This document shows, piece by piece, positions 25,747 to 35,101 of a stretch of 64,000 bases of DNA. The stretch is from Pseudomonas putida (GTDB lineage Bacteria; Pseudomonadota; Gammaproteobacteria; Pseudomonadales; Pseudomonadaceae), in the NCBI RefSeq assembly GCF_002741075.1, contig NZ_CP016634.1, positions 4,516,501 through 4,580,500 on the forward strand, in the 5' to 3' direction. The notes beneath the pieces are model-generated. The model was given only the letters and a program-made list of their open reading frames with translations. It had not been told where the DNA came from and did not search any database. Numbering within the stretch: position 1 is the first letter of the stretch; each line of letters starts with the position of its first letter. The position numbers were made by a program, and so were the translations under genes.

Positions 25747-26104
25747 GGTTCCTCCAGAAATGCCTAGATCGAGATCGGCAAGATGCAACACTGTCCTGAC
25801 ATCTGCGATCAAGGAAGCACCATCTGAAGCTCCATGCTGAGCGCGGGGCTATCGGATTACTGCTAGCCATTACGGCTCATTGAACCTGGGTCAGGACTAC
25901 CCGGAGGGTCGCGGGCATCTTGCGAACTAGGACATTATGCCCTAACCAAGCTCAGCCCCATCTAGCGAAATCGGAAGAAGGTCTGGGAGAGGGCGCAGTC
26001 CAGAATCCCCAGACTGTGCAGATACAGATTCTGCACAAGAGCAAAAATAGTCACTCACTCAGTCACTGCGCTGGATTGGGCACTATTTCGGGGGGAGGAA
26101 TGTA
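25747..26104. other. Island border region with inverted and direct short repeats
   Basis: No gene is seen. A perfect 8-bp inverted repeat, TGTGCAGA/TCTGCACA with a 7-nt spacer, lies at 26015-26037. It is followed at about 26050-26072 by a doubled AGTCACT. Such a cluster could be integrase arm sites or an attachment region. The chromosomal sequence resumes at 26105 or just before. Confidence 0.4.
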
Positions 26105-26410
26105 ATGGGCTTCTTCACCAAGTTCGGTGACGGTGCCTGCGACCTGGCGCCATTGAGCGGCCTGGTGAAGAACCAGGTGCGTGACATCGCTCGCAGCTTT
26201 GGCGCACCGGAAGCGCTAGTGGAAAAAGTGCCGACCGCTGACCTGGAAGACCTGGCGCCAGGCAAGCCGGACGAAGCCTCCCACGGCGTGACCTACAAGC
26301 AGATCGACGCCTTCCTGCACGGCGAGCCGGTCAGCCAGGAAGCCTTTGACATCATCGTCGCCACCTACCGCAAAAGCCAACACAAGCGCGAGCTGCCATT
26401 CGCGCCTTGA
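26105..26410 (+). pseudogene. nadE: Truncated native ammonia-dependent NAD+ synthetase (C-terminal ~101 residues)
   Basis: The frame starts [20 protein letters not shown] and ends HKRELPFAP, and covers roughly residues 175-275 of the 275-residue NH3-dependent NadE. The PADLE-type segment [16 protein letters not shown] is clear. The N-terminal two thirds, including the SGGxDS ATP site, are missing, so it cannot be active. GGGGAGG stands 6-7 nt before the ATG, so a short product might still be made. The next chromosomal gene is azurin, as expected for this locus in P. putida. Confidence 0.9.
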
Positions 26411-26426
26411 GCGGGCGGTAGAAACA

Positions 26427-26501
26427 CCTGTGGGAGCGAATTCATCCGCAAATGCAGTGGCAAACCACCTCGGCATTTGCGAACGAACCCGCTCCCACAG
26501 G
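26427..26501. repeat. REP-like double hairpin between nadE remnant and azurin
   Basis: The outer arms CCTGTGGGAGCG and CGCTCCCACAGG are perfect complements. An inner pair (CGCAAATGC/GCATTTGCG) forms a second stem. The CTGTGGGAGCGGG theme is the common pseudomonad REP sequence. Lying between convergent genes, it may also terminate both. Confidence 0.75.
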
Positions 26502-26520
26502 TTACACGCTCAGGCTTCGC

Positions 26521-26970
26521 TTACTTGACGATGACCTTGCCCTTCATCATCGAGATGTGGCCCGGGAAGGTGCAGAAGAAGCTGTAGTCGCCACCGGCTT
26601 CCAGCTTGGAAGTGTCGAACTTCACTTCGGTTTCCTTCTCTGGCGCGCCGATCATCTTGGTGTGGGCGATGATCGCGGCGTTGGCGGCGTTGAGGTAATC
26701 GTTTTCCAGACCCTTGCTCATGCCCTCGGTGGCAATGCCTTGCATGTCGGCGGTCTTGCTGATCACCAGGTTATGGCCCATGACGTTCTTCGGCAGGCTG
26801 CCGGAGTGGGTCAGTTTGACGGTGAACTCTTTGCAGCTCTTGTCGACCGTGAATTCTTTGCTGGTGTAGGACATCTGATCGGTCGATTCCACAGTGACCG
26901 AGCACTCGGCTGCAAAGACAGAAGCGCTGGCGAGGGTCAGCAGGGATACCGCTACAGCTTTCGCAAACAT
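26521..26970 (-). CDS. azu: Azurin, periplasmic type-1 blue copper protein
   Basis: 149 residues. A signal peptide ([20 protein letters not shown]) is followed by the mature start [13 protein letters not shown]. Copper ligands are visible: His in VMGHNLVIS, and Cys, His and Met in [14 protein letters not shown]. It carries electrons in the periplasm, for example to cytochrome peroxidase or nitrite reductase. The preceding ATG (26973) is also possible, but AGGAG is 8 nt from the one at 26970. Confidence 0.95.
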   Translation of the reverse strand: MFAKAVAVSLLTLASASVFAAECSVTVESTDQMSYTSKEFTVDKSCKEFTVKLTHSGSLPKNVMGHNLVISKTADMQGIATEGMSKGLENDYLNAANAAIIAHTKMIGAPEKETEVKFDTSKLEAGGDYSFFCTFPGHISMMKGKVIVK

Positions 26971-27084
26971 CATGAATCTCCTTGGCAGGGTTTTATCGTT
27001 GCGAGACTGCCTGAAACCTTTCCTCTCCTCGCTGATATGGGTCAAGGAGGGTCAAGGCGTCAGCCAGTAGATTTGTTCAATGGA

Positions 27085-27094
27085 TTGTATACAA
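27085..27094. promoter_or_regulatory. Palindrome TTGTATACAA upstream of azurin and the LOG gene
   Basis: A perfect 10-bp palindrome lies in the divergent region between azurin and the LOG-family gene. Its form matches operators of GntR-family (FadR-type) regulators. No regulator gene is nearby. Confidence 0.35.
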
Positions 27095-27162
27095 CCAATC
27101 TAAGTGCACATCATGCCCTCTTAACAGACGATGGGACAACCTCTCATTCAGGAGCAAGTCCC

Positions 27163-27255
27163 ATGACCTTGAGCAACATGATGCGCAGCCTGCTGGCTGC
27201 CTACGCGTGTGGAGCCTGTGGCGCGGCGGTCTGCGAGTTCTCCCGCCCCGAGTGA
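27163..27255 (+). CDS. Possible small Cys-containing protein, 30 residues
   Basis: The frame MTLSNMMRSLLAAYACGACG continues AAVCEFSRPE. AGGAGC stands 9 nt before the ATG. It lies in the 350-bp divergent region between azurin and the LOG gene. It may be a real small protein or a leader; no family is known to me. Confidence 0.35.
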   Translation: MTLSNMMRSLLAAYACGACGAAVCEFSRPE

Positions 27256-27319
27256 ATCGGTGCTTGGAAGCGGCAGGCATGCGTCTTACCCTGTGCACGC
27301 ATGTGAAGGGAGATGAGCA

Positions 27320-27907
27320 ATGCCTGTACGTTCCATTTGTGTCTTCTGCGGTGCCAGCACCGGCACCCACCCCGCGTATCGCGACGCTGCGGTGGCTCTG
27401 GGCCAGGCCATCGCCCGGCGTGGACTGACCCTCGTCTACGGCGGCAGCTCCGTGGGCCTGATGGGCGCCGTCGCCGATGCGGCCATGGCCGCTGGTGGCG
27501 AGGTCATCGGCGTCATGCCACAGAGCCTGATCGATGCGGAGATCGGCCATAAAGGCCTGCCACGCCTTGAAGTGGTCGATGGCATGCATGCCCGCAAGGC
27601 GCGCATGGCCGAGCTGAGCGATGCCTTCATCGCCCTGCCGGGCGGGCTGGGGACGCTCGAGGAATTGTTCGAAGTCTGGACCTGGGGCCAGCTGGGGTAT
27701 CACGCCAAGCCGCTGGGTTTGCTGGACGTTAACGGGTTCTATGAAAAGCTTGGCGGGTTCCTCGACCATATCGTCGAAGAAGGCTTCGTAAGGCCACAGC
27801 ACCGGGCGATGCTGTTGCTCGGCAAGCAGCCGGATGAACTGCTGGATGCGATGGAGGAATTCGTGCCGCCCGTGCTGCCGAAGTGGGTCGACAAGAAGCC
27901 TGATTGA
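27320..27907 (+). CDS. LOG-family protein (cytokinin riboside 5'-monophosphate phosphoribohydrolase-like)
   Basis: 195 residues with Rossmann start [16 protein letters not shown], the substrate motif GGSSVGLMG and the family signature [12 protein letters not shown] proteins cleave nucleoside 5'-monophosphates to free base and ribose 5-phosphate; in bacteria they probably serve purine turnover. An AGGGAGATGAGCA site precedes the ATG. Confidence 0.9.
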   Translation: MPVRSICVFCGASTGTHPAYRDAAVALGQAIARRGLTLVYGGSSVGLMGAVADAAMAAGGEVIGVMPQSLIDAEIGHKGLPRLEVVDGMHARKARMAELSDAFIALPGGLGTLEELFEVWTWGQLGYHAKPLGLLDVNGFYEKLGGFLDHIVEEGFVRPQHRAMLLLGKQPDELLDAMEEFVPPVLPKWVDKKPD

Positions 27908-27933
27908 TCTCGGTTGATAGGCTCAGTATCTAA

Positions 27934-27965
27934 CCTGTGGAAGCGGGTTCACCGGCTCCCACAGG
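27934..27965. terminator. REP-like hairpin between LOG and ygiQ
   Basis: CCTGTGG...CCACAGG arms enclose GAAGCGGGTTCACCGGCTC-type sequence, a short member of the same REP theme as 26427-26501. It lies between convergent genes, where it can end both transcripts. Confidence 0.6.
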
Positions 27966-27986
27966 GTTCTATGCCCAGACGATCGA

Positions 27987-30287
27987 TCAGCGCGGAATGA
28001 CTGGCTGGCGGGGCTTCTTCTTGCCCTTGCCGCCTTTGGCCGCTTCCTTGCGCTCCTTGGCCGCCTGCTGGTTGCGGGCGAACGCCTCGGCCTTGGCCTT
28101 CTCACGTTTGTCCCACGGTTTGCTGCCATCGCTGGCGCGCGGCGGCAGGCCGGTGTGTTGGGTCAGGATCTTCTGGTCCTTGCCCACCTTGTGGCTGCCG
28201 GATGGGGTCGAGTTCTTGCGGCGGGCGCTCTGATAGCTGTCGGTCTGCGGCTGATGCAGCGGGATCAGCTGATGCTTGCCCGGGCCGATCAGGTCGGCGC
28301 GGCCCATGCGTTGCAGCGCCTCACGCAGCATCGGCCACCCCTTCGGATCGTGGTAGCGCAGGAACGCCTTGTGCAGGCGGCGCTGCTCTTCGCTCTTGAC
28401 GATCTCCACCCCTTCGCTCTTGTAGGTCACCTTGCGCAGCGGGTTCTTGCCCGAGTGGTACATCGCCGTGGCCGAGGCCATGGGCGACGGGTAGAACGCC
28501 TGCACCTGATCGGCGCGGAAGCCATTGCCCTTGAGCCACAGCGCGAGGTTCATCATGTCCTCGTCGGTGGTGCCCGGGTGCGCGGCGATGAAGTATGGGA
28601 TCAGGTACTGCTCCTTGCCCGCTTCCTTCGAGAACTTCTCGAACATGCGCTTGAAGCGGTCATAGGTGCCGATCCCAGGCTTCATCATCTTGTCCAGTGG
28701 GCCACGCTCAGTGTGCTCCGGGGCGATCTTGAGGTAGCCACCGACGTGATGGGTCACCAGCTCCTTGACGTACTCCGGGGACTCCACGGCCAGGTCGTAG
28801 CGCAGGCCCGAGGCGATCAGGATCTTCTTCACACCCGGCAGAGCACGCGCCTTGCGGTACAGCTCGATCAGCGAGCTGTGGTCGGTGTTGAGGTTCTCGC
28901 AGATGCCAGGGAACACGCAGGACGGCTTGCGGCAGTGCTTCTCGATCTCGTGGCTCTTGCAGGCGATCCGGTACATGTTGGCGGTCGGGCCGCCCAGGTC
29001 GGAGACCACGCCGGTGAAACCCGGGACCTTGTCACGCATTTCCTCGATCTCACGAATGATCGAGTCGTGGGAACGGTTCTGGATGATGCGGCCTTCGTGT
29101 TCGGTGATCGAGCAGAAAGTGCAGCCGCCGAAGCAGCCACGCATGATATTCACCGAGAAGCGAATCATCTCGTAGGCTGGGATGCGCTCCTTGCCATAGG
29201 CCGGATGCGGGACGCGCGCGTAGGGCATGCCGAACACGTAGTCCATTTCCTCGGTGCTCATCGGGATGGGCGGCGGGTTGAACCACACGTCCACTTCGCC
29301 GTGCTTCTGCACCAGGGCGCGAGCGTTACCGGGGTTGGTCTCCAGGTGCAGCACGCGGTTGGCGTGAGCGTAGAGGACCGGGTCGTTGCGCACCTTCTCG
29401 AACGACGGCAGGCGGATCACCGACTTTTCGCGGGTCATGCGCGGGCTGTCCAGGATCTGCACGACCTTGGCTTCGTTCGGGTCCTCGACCTCGCCCTTGG
29501 CCTGCTCGATGGCGCAGGCCTGGGTGTCCTGGGTATTGACGTAGGGGTTGATGATCTTGTCGACCCGGCCCGGGCGGTCGATGCGGGTGGAGTCGATCTC
29601 GTACCAACCCTCCGGGGTGTCGCGACGCACGAAGGCGGTACCGCGCACATCGGTGATGCTCTCGATGCTTTCGCCCTGGGACAGGCGCTGGGCGACTTCG
29701 ACGATGGCGCGCTCGGCGTTGCCGTACAGCAGGATATCGGCGCTGGCGTCGATCAGGATCGAATGACGGACTTTGTCCTGCCAGTAGTCGTAGTGGGCGA
29801 TACGGCGCAAGGAGGCTTCGATGCCGCCAAGCACGATAGGCACATGCTTGTAGGCTTCCTTGCAGCGTTGGCTGTACACCAGGCTCGCCCGGTCAGGACG
29901 CTTGCCGGCCAGGCCACCCGGGGTGTAGGCGTCGTCGGAACGGATCTTCTTGTCCGCGGTGTAGCGGTTGATCATCGAGTCCATGTTGCCTGCCGCGACG
30001 CCGAAGAACAGGTTCGGCTCGCCAAGCTTCATGAAGTCGTCCTTCGACTGCCAGTTTGGCTGGGCGATGATGCCTACACGAAAGCCCTGGGCCTCCAACA
30101 GGCGGCCAATAATGGCCATGCCGAACGACGGATGGTCGACGTAGGCGTCACCGGTCACGATGATGATGTCGCAGGAATCCCAGCCGAGCTGATCCATCTC
30201 CTCCCTGCTCATAGGCAGGAACGGTGCCGGCCCGAAGCATTCGGCCCAGTACTTGGGATAGTCGTAGAGTGGTTTGGCTGCTTGCAT
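27987..30287 (-). CDS. ygiQ: YgiQ-family radical SAM protein
   Basis: 766 residues. An N-terminal B12-binding-like region ([20 protein letters not shown]) is followed by the radical SAM cluster motif CxxxCxxC in [20 protein letters not shown] long C-terminal part ends in a Lys/Arg/Ala-rich basic tail. The reaction of YgiQ is not known. The ATG at 30287 starts [19 protein letters not shown], the normal family start. It is transcribed alone, opposite to LOG. Confidence 0.92.
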   Translation of the reverse strand: MQAAKPLYDYPKYWAECFGPAPFLPMSREEMDQLGWDSCDIIIVTGDAYVDHPSFGMAIIGRLLEAQGFRVGIIAQPNWQSKDDFMKLGEPNLFFGVAAGNMDSMINRYTADKKIRSDDAYTPGGLAGKRPDRASLVYSQRCKEAYKHVPIVLGGIEASLRRIAHYDYWQDKVRHSILIDASADILLYGNAERAIVEVAQRLSQGESIESITDVRGTAFVRRDTPEGWYEIDSTRIDRPGRVDKIINPYVNTQDTQACAIEQAKGEVEDPNEAKVVQILDSPRMTREKSVIRLPSFEKVRNDPVLYAHANRVLHLETNPGNARALVQKHGEVDVWFNPPPIPMSTEEMDYVFGMPYARVPHPAYGKERIPAYEMIRFSVNIMRGCFGGCTFCSITEHEGRIIQNRSHDSIIREIEEMRDKVPGFTGVVSDLGGPTANMYRIACKSHEIEKHCRKPSCVFPGICENLNTDHSSLIELYRKARALPGVKKILIASGLRYDLAVESPEYVKELVTHHVGGYLKIAPEHTERGPLDKMMKPGIGTYDRFKRMFEKFSKEAGKEQYLIPYFIAAHPGTTDEDMMNLALWLKGNGFRADQVQAFYPSPMASATAMYHSGKNPLRKVTYKSEGVEIVKSEEQRRLHKAFLRYHDPKGWPMLREALQRMGRADLIGPGKHQLIPLHQPQTDSYQSARRKNSTPSGSHKVGKDQKILTQHTGLPPRASDGSKPWDKREKAKAEAFARNQQAAKERKEAAKGGKGKKKPRQPVIPR

Positions 30288-30491
30288 GTCAGTGACCGGT
30301 TCTGGTGTGCAGGGAAATCGCGGGCGCGGAATATAGCACAAAATTTGATCAAATCCGACGGTAGTGGTCGGATTCGTGGAGGAGGCTTGAGGAGCGCTTC
30401 GCGCGCCATCGCAGGGTGTCGCCGCTCACAGCCAAGCGCTCACCCTACGGGAGCCTGCGCGGAGCCCTGAAACGGCCCCGGAGCTCAACGG

Positions 30492-31889
30492 TTATTCGTC
30501 GTCGTCGAAGTTGTACATGCCCGGGGCGAGGTTCTCGAAGCGGGTGTACTTGCCGATGAACGCCAGGCGGATGAAGCCAATGGGGCCGTTACGCTGCTTA
30601 CCGATGATGATTTCAGCGACGCCCTTGTGCTCGGTCTCGGGGTGATACACCTCGTCACGGTAGACGAACATGATCACGTCGGCGTCCTGCTCGATCGCTC
30701 CGGATTCACGCAAGTCGGAGTTCACCGGACGCTTGTTCGGGCGCTGTTCAAGGGAGCGGTTGAGCTGCGACAGGGCAATGACCGGGCAGTTGAATTCCTT
30801 GGCCAAGGCCTTGAGCGAGCGGGAAATCTCGGAGATCTCGTTGGTCCGGTTGTCGCCGCTGGAGCCGGGGATCTGCATCAGCTGCAGGTAGTCGACCATG
30901 ATCATGGCGATATCGCCATGCTCGCGCACCAGACGCCGGGTGCGGGCGCGCATTTCCGAAGGGCTGATGCCGGCGGTATCGTCAATGAACAGCTTGCGGT
31001 CGTTGAGCAGGTTGACCGCCGAGGTCAGGCGCGGCCAGTCGTCATCGTCCAGCTGGCCGGAACGCACCTTGGTCTGGTCAATGCGCCCGAGGGACGACAG
31101 CATACGCATGATCAGGGCATCACCGGGCATCTCCAGGGAGAACACCAGCACCGCCTTGTCGCTGCGCAATACCGCGTTCTCCACCAGGTTCATGGCGAAG
31201 GTGGTCTTGCCCATCGAAGGACGGCCCGCGACGATGATCAGGTCCGCCGGCTGCAGGCCGCTGGTTTTCTCGTCCAGGTCGGTATAGCCGGTGGAAAGGC
31301 CGGTGATGTCGCTGTCGGAGTTGAACAGCGTGTCGATGCGATCGATGGCCTTGGTCAACAGCTCGTTGACACCCACTGGGCCGCCGGTCTTGGGCCGCGC
31401 TTCAGCGATCTGGAAGATCTGCCGCTCGGCATCATCGAGGATTTCCGCGGCGTTGCGCCCCTGGGGGTTGAAGGCGTTGTCGGCGATGTCGGTGCTGATA
31501 CTGATCAGCTGGCGCAGCGTGGCCCGCTCGCGGATGATCGCGGCATAGGCCTTGATGTTGGCCACCGACGGCGTGTTCTTGGCAAGTTCGGCCAGGTACG
31601 CCAGGCCGCCGATCTGGGACGACAGGCCTTCTTTGTCCAGCTGTTCGTGCAGGGTGACCACGTCGAACGGCTGGTTCTGATCCACCAGCTTGTGAATGGC
31701 GCGGAAGATCAGGCGGTGGTCATGTCGATAGAAATCACCGTCTGAGACCTGGTCCAGCACCCGCTCCCATGCGTTGTTGTCCAGCATCAGGCCACCGAGC
31801 ACGGCCTGTTCGGCCTCGATGGAATGCGGCGGCACCTTGAGGGCGGCGGTCTGTAGGTCTAGCTGTTCGGGATTGCTGATCTCGTTCAT
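30492..31889 (-). CDS. dnaB: Replicative DNA helicase DnaB
   Basis: 465 residues. The N-terminal DnaB domain (PHSIEAEQAVLGGLMLDN) binds primase. The RecA-like C-terminal motor has Walker A GRPSMGKTTF, Walker B MIMVDYLQLM and the H4 motif SQLNRSLEQRPNKRP. It forms the hexameric helicase at the replication fork. Start ATG at 31889 (MNEISNPEQ). It lies 113 nt after rplI in the ribosomal-protein operon. Confidence 0.97.
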   Translation of the reverse strand: MNEISNPEQLDLQTAALKVPPHSIEAEQAVLGGLMLDNNAWERVLDQVSDGDFYRHDHRLIFRAIHKLVDQNQPFDVVTLHEQLDKEGLSSQIGGLAYLAELAKNTPSVANIKAYAAIIRERATLRQLISISTDIADNAFNPQGRNAAEILDDAERQIFQIAEARPKTGGPVGVNELLTKAIDRIDTLFNSDSDITGLSTGYTDLDEKTSGLQPADLIIVAGRPSMGKTTFAMNLVENAVLRSDKAVLVFSLEMPGDALIMRMLSSLGRIDQTKVRSGQLDDDDWPRLTSAVNLLNDRKLFIDDTAGISPSEMRARTRRLVREHGDIAMIMVDYLQLMQIPGSSGDNRTNEISEISRSLKALAKEFNCPVIALSQLNRSLEQRPNKRPVNSDLRESGAIEQDADVIMFVYRDEVYHPETEHKGVAEIIIGKQRNGPIGFIRLAFIGKYTRFENLAPGMYNFDDDE

Positions 31890-32002
31890 GTCCACGCGAA
31901 AAATCTGGGTGATGAAAAAGACAAAGGGCACGACCTGCATGATGCAGGACCGTGCCCGATGTTAACCGGCTAGCCCCAAGGAGCCAACCGATTCGCGGCA
32001 GC

Positions 32003-32449
32003 TTAGGCTGCGACGACAACCACGCGAACGGTGGCTTCAACGTCGCTGTGCAGGTGCACGGCAACGTCGTATTCGCCGACGTTACGGATGGTGCCGTTCG
32101 GCAGACGAACTTCAGCCTTGGCCACTTCAACGCCGGAGGCGGTCAGGGCGTCAGCGATGTCGTGGGTGCCGATCGAACCGAACAGCTTGCCTTCGTCACC
32201 AGCGGTGGCAGTGATGGTCACTTCCAGCTCGGCCAGTTGAGCAGCACGGCTTTCAGCCGAAGCCTTACGCTCAGCAGCAGCTTTTTCCAGCTCAGCGCGA
32301 CGCTCTTCGAACGCAGCCAGGTTGACGGCGTTGGCAACGACGGCCTTGCCGAAAGGCAGCAGGAAGTTACGGCCGTAACCACCTTTTACTTTTACTTTGT
32401 CGCCCAGGTTGCCCAGGTTGGCGACTTTTTCCAGCAGGATCAGTTCCAT
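32003..32449 (-). CDS. rplI: 50S ribosomal protein L9
   Basis: 148 residues, the usual length. The N-terminal globular part is [32 protein letters not shown], containing the L9 signature; a long helix links to the C-terminal rRNA-binding domain. It is fourth in the order rpsF-rpsR-membrane protein-rplI-dnaB, with 20 nt after the membrane protein. Confidence 0.97.
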   Translation of the reverse strand: MELILLEKVANLGNLGDKVKVKGGYGRNFLLPFGKAVVANAVNLAAFEERRAELEKAAAERKASAESRAAQLAELEVTITATAGDEGKLFGSIGTHDIADALTASGVEVAKAEVRLPNGTIRNVGEYDVAVHLHSDVEATVRVVVVAA

Positions 32450-32469
32450 TTGGTAAAACCTCTTAACTT

Positions 32470-33363
32470 TTAACCTTCACCGTTCGCGGAATCGTCACCC
32501 TGGTGAGGGGACTTGCGACCGCGAAAATCAATCAGGCTATCGACAATGGCCAAGACCACGAGCAACGGATAAGTCAGCTGCATGAACAGCACCAGCGTCA
32601 CGTACAACCCCACCAGCCAGAACTTGGCCAGGCGCTTCTGGGCCACCAACCCATGCAGCAGGGCGATCCCCGCGAACATGAGCGGTACACTGCACAGCGG
32701 CGTCAGCAATGCCAGGCCGGAACCAAGGTTCGGACCGAACAGCATGCAGGCCAACAGCACCAGCATCGGCACCAGGGGAATCCGCACCGCGTGAAACTCG
32801 CGACCGAAACCTCCCGGGTTGTACAACACGGCTTGCCAGTAGCGGCCCAACATCAGGGCCAGCACACTGACAACTTGCAACAGGGCCGCAATCAGGCCGC
32901 CGAGCACCGGTACGATGAGGCTTCCAAGGTGTGCCTGTTCCTCTACCGACAACTGCTGGTAGAGGCCGTCGAGCATCTGCGGCAGGGCTTTTTCAAGCGC
33001 TCGCGCCAGAGCTTCAATCGGTTCGCGGAACACCGAACCAAGCACAACACCGTACAACAGGCCCAGGGCGATGCTGGACAACAGCACCCGGTTCCAGGAA
33101 TGCCCAGCGCGCAAAAGCGCAGCCAGCCCCAGCGTCCCCAGCAGCACCATCAGGGTGCGTGGCTCGCCGAAGATCCACCAGGCCAACGCCGGGAGGATGC
33201 CCCAGACGATGACCGAGGAAGCGTCCTTGAAACCACGCCGCAGGAACACCAGGCTCCCGGCGGCGGCACTCAACCAGAACAACAGCGGCAACGCCGCACA
33301 ACCGGCCACCACAATGGAGGCCTGCACACGACCGCGCATGATGAAATCAGCCAACGCTCGCAT
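32470..33363 (-). CDS. DUF2232/YybS-like integral membrane protein
   Basis: 297 residues with about 8 hydrophobic helices, for example [20 protein letters not shown] and [20 protein letters not shown], and a short polar tail. The function is unknown. Its place between rpsR and rplI is conserved in pseudomonads and suggests a housekeeping envelope role. Confidence 0.85.
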   Translation of the reverse strand: MRALADFIMRGRVQASIVVAGCAALPLLFWLSAAAGSLVFLRRGFKDASSVIVWGILPALAWWIFGEPRTLMVLLGTLGLAALLRAGHSWNRVLLSSIALGLLYGVVLGSVFREPIEALARALEKALPQMLDGLYQQLSVEEQAHLGSLIVPVLGGLIAALLQVVSVLALMLGRYWQAVLYNPGGFGREFHAVRIPLVPMLVLLACMLFGPNLGSGLALLTPLCSVPLMFAGIALLHGLVAQKRLAKFWLVGLYVTLVLFMQLTYPLLVVLAIVDSLIDFRGRKSPHQGDDSANGEG

Positions 33364-33396
33364 GCTTATCCCTTGCTACTTGTCGACGACCCGGTC

Positions 33397-33627
33397 TCAG
33401 CGGCCGTGGCTGTCGGTGTAGGGCAGCAGGGCCAGGAAGCGGGCGCGCTTGATAGCGGTAGCCAGCTGACGCTGATAACGAGCTTTGGTACCGGTGATAC
33501 GGCTTGGAACGATCTTGCCGGTTTCGGATACGTAAGCTTTCAGGGTGTTGAGATCTTTGTAGTCAATCTCTTTCACGTCTTCAGCAGTGAAGCGGCAGAA
33601 TTTACGACGACGGAAGAAACGTGCCAT
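33397..33627 (-). CDS. rpsR: 30S ribosomal protein S18
   Basis: 76 residues, basic, [20 protein letters not shown] then [21 protein letters not shown], the S18 core that binds S6 and 16S rRNA. It lies 29 nt after rpsF. Confidence 0.97.
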   Translation of the reverse strand: MARFFRRRKFCRFTAEDVKEIDYKDLNTLKAYVSETGKIVPSRITGTKARYQRQLATAIKRARFLALLPYTDSHGR

Positions 33628-33656
33628 GTAATAGGCTCCTCAAAAAGGTCCGTGGA

Positions 33657-34082
33657 TTACTCGTCAGCGTTATCGCTGTTGTCGCTGTCGTTGCTGTCGT
33701 CGCCATCGACGCCATCAGCAGCTTCAGGACGCTCACGACGCTCACGGCGCTCGCTGCGGTTCTCTTCGGCCTTCAGCATCTCGGACGGGCCAGTGACGGC
33801 TTCGTCGCGACGGATGATCAGGTTACGGATCACGGCATCGTTGTAGCGGAAGTTGTCTTCCAGCTCGGCCAGGGCCTTGCCGGTGCACTCAACGTTCAGC
33901 ATCACGTAGTGAGCCTTGTGAACGTTGTTGATGGCGTAGGCCAGCTGACGACGGCCCCAGTCTTCCAGGCGGTGGATCTTGCCGCCGTCTTCTTCGATCA
34001 GCTTGGTGTAACGCTCAACCATGCCGCCGACTTGCTCGCTCTGGTCCGGGTGAACCAGGAAGATGATTTCGTAATGACGCAT
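33657..34082 (-). CDS. rpsF: 30S ribosomal protein S6
   Basis: 141 residues: [25 protein letters not shown] start, the ferredoxin-like S6 fold, and an acidic, Asp/Asn/Ser-rich C-terminal tail ([16 protein letters not shown]). S6 pairs with S18 in the 30S platform and often can be modified by RimK at its acidic end. It is first in the operon and has a good promoter upstream (34202-34230). Confidence 0.97.
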   Translation of the reverse strand: MRHYEIIFLVHPDQSEQVGGMVERYTKLIEEDGGKIHRLEDWGRRQLAYAINNVHKAHYVMLNVECTGKALAELEDNFRYNDAVIRNLIIRRDEAVTGPSEMLKAEENRSERRERRERPEAADGVDGDDSNDSDNSDNADE

Positions 34083-34201
34083 GAATGCTCCTTACGGGTT
34101 AGTAGTCTGCCAGCACTCTGGTCAGACAAGGAGTGAATGACACTGTATGTCTTGCCTTGGAAAGAGGCACATGCGCGCCTGCCTGCTCGGCAAGGGGCGC
34201 A

Positions 34202-34230
34202 ATTGTAGAGAAGGCGGGAAGCACAAGCAA
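34202..34230 (-). promoter_or_regulatory. Sigma-70 promoter of the rpsF operon
   Basis: On the minus strand TTGCTT (34225-34230) and TACAAT (34202-34207) are spaced by exactly 17 bp. Transcription would begin ~110 nt before rpsF, a leader long enough for S6:S18 autoregulation. Confidence 0.6.
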
Positions 34231-34286
34231 GGTGATTGGTGATTATTTGAACAGCCGGAAACATATTCGCAGGCTGTCCAAACCTA

Positions 34287-34349
34287 TTCGCGGGTAACCC
34301 CACCCCACAGAGGGCACCGCCAGCCTGCCGGAGTGGGTTTACCCGCGAA
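34287..34349. repeat. REP-like inverted repeat between rpsF promoter and rlmB
   Basis: Arms TTCGCGGGTAACCCCACCCC and the complement of GGAGTGGGTTTACCCGCGAA match at 18 of 20 positions. The TTCGCGGGTAAACCCGC theme is the classic P. putida REP core. It may also end the rlmB transcript. Confidence 0.75.
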
Positions 34350-34354
34350 CAGCA

Positions 34355-35101
34355 TCAGCCCTTGGCCTGGCGCTGACGCACGGCCTCGAACAGGCATACC
34401 CCGGTGGCCACCGACACGTTCAGGCTACTGACGCTACCGGCCATCGGCAATTTGACCAGGAAGTCGCAGTGCTCGCGGGTCAGACGACGCATGCCCTTAC
34501 CCTCGGCGCCCATGATCATCACCAGCGGCCCCGTCAGGTCCTGCTGATAGATCTCTTGTTCGGCCTCGCCCGCGGTCCCGACCACCCACAGTCCGCGCTG
34601 CTGGAGTTTTTCCAGGGTACGGGCCAGGTTGGTTACCGCCACCAGCGGGATCACCTCAGCAGCGCCGCAGGCAACCTTGCGCACCACCGCAGTGAGGGTT
34701 GCCGACTTGTCCTTGGGAATCACCACGGCCGTGACACCGGCAGCATCGGCGGTGCGCAGACAGGCGCCTAGGTTATGCGGATCGGTGACTCCGTCCAGCA
34801 CTAGGATCAGCGGCGGTCGTTCGGCACGCTCGAGCAGTTCGTCGAGCATGGCCTCGCCCCACACCTGGCTCGGGCTGACCTCGGCGACGACGCCTTGGTG
34901 CACACCTTCCACCCAGGCGTCGAGCTCACGGCGCTCGGCCTGACCGACCGGCACGCGGTTTTCCGCGGCCAGGGCCAGCAAGCCCTGAATACGCGGTTCG
35001 CTGCGTCCTTCGGACAACCAGATCTGCTTGACCCGCTTGGGATGGTGCTGCAACAGCCCCTGCACGGCATGCACGCCGTAGATTTTTTCCAGCTGACTCA
35101 T
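34355..35101 (-). CDS. rlmB: 23S rRNA (guanosine-2'-O)-methyltransferase RlmB
   Basis: 248 residues. The N-terminal substrate-binding domain (MSQLEKIYGVHAVQGLLQHH) precedes a SPOUT domain with VLDGVTDPHNLGACLRTADA and the knot MIMGAEGKGMRRLTREHCD...LPMAGSVSSLNVSVATGV. It methylates G2251 of 23S rRNA in E. coli numbering. Its ATG overlaps the rnr stop by 4 nt. Confidence 0.96.
   Translation of the reverse strand: MSQLEKIYGVHAVQGLLQHHPKRVKQIWLSEGRSEPRIQGLLALAAENRVPVGQAERRELDAWVEGVHQGVVAEVSPSQVWGEAMLDELLERAERPPLILVLDGVTDPHNLGACLRTADAAGVTAVVIPKDKSATLTAVVRKVACGAAEVIPLVAVTNLARTLEKLQQRGLWVVGTAGEAEQEIYQQDLTGPLVMIMGAEGKGMRRLTREHCDFLVKLPMAGSVSSLNVSVATGVCLFEAVRQRQAKG

Noticed and set aside
28155..30470. 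A 771-codon plus-strand frame opposite ygiQ
   Set aside because: It is the antisense shadow of a GC-rich gene; the translation is rich in His/Arg/Val/Leu without any motif, while ygiQ on the other strand has complete radical SAM signatures.
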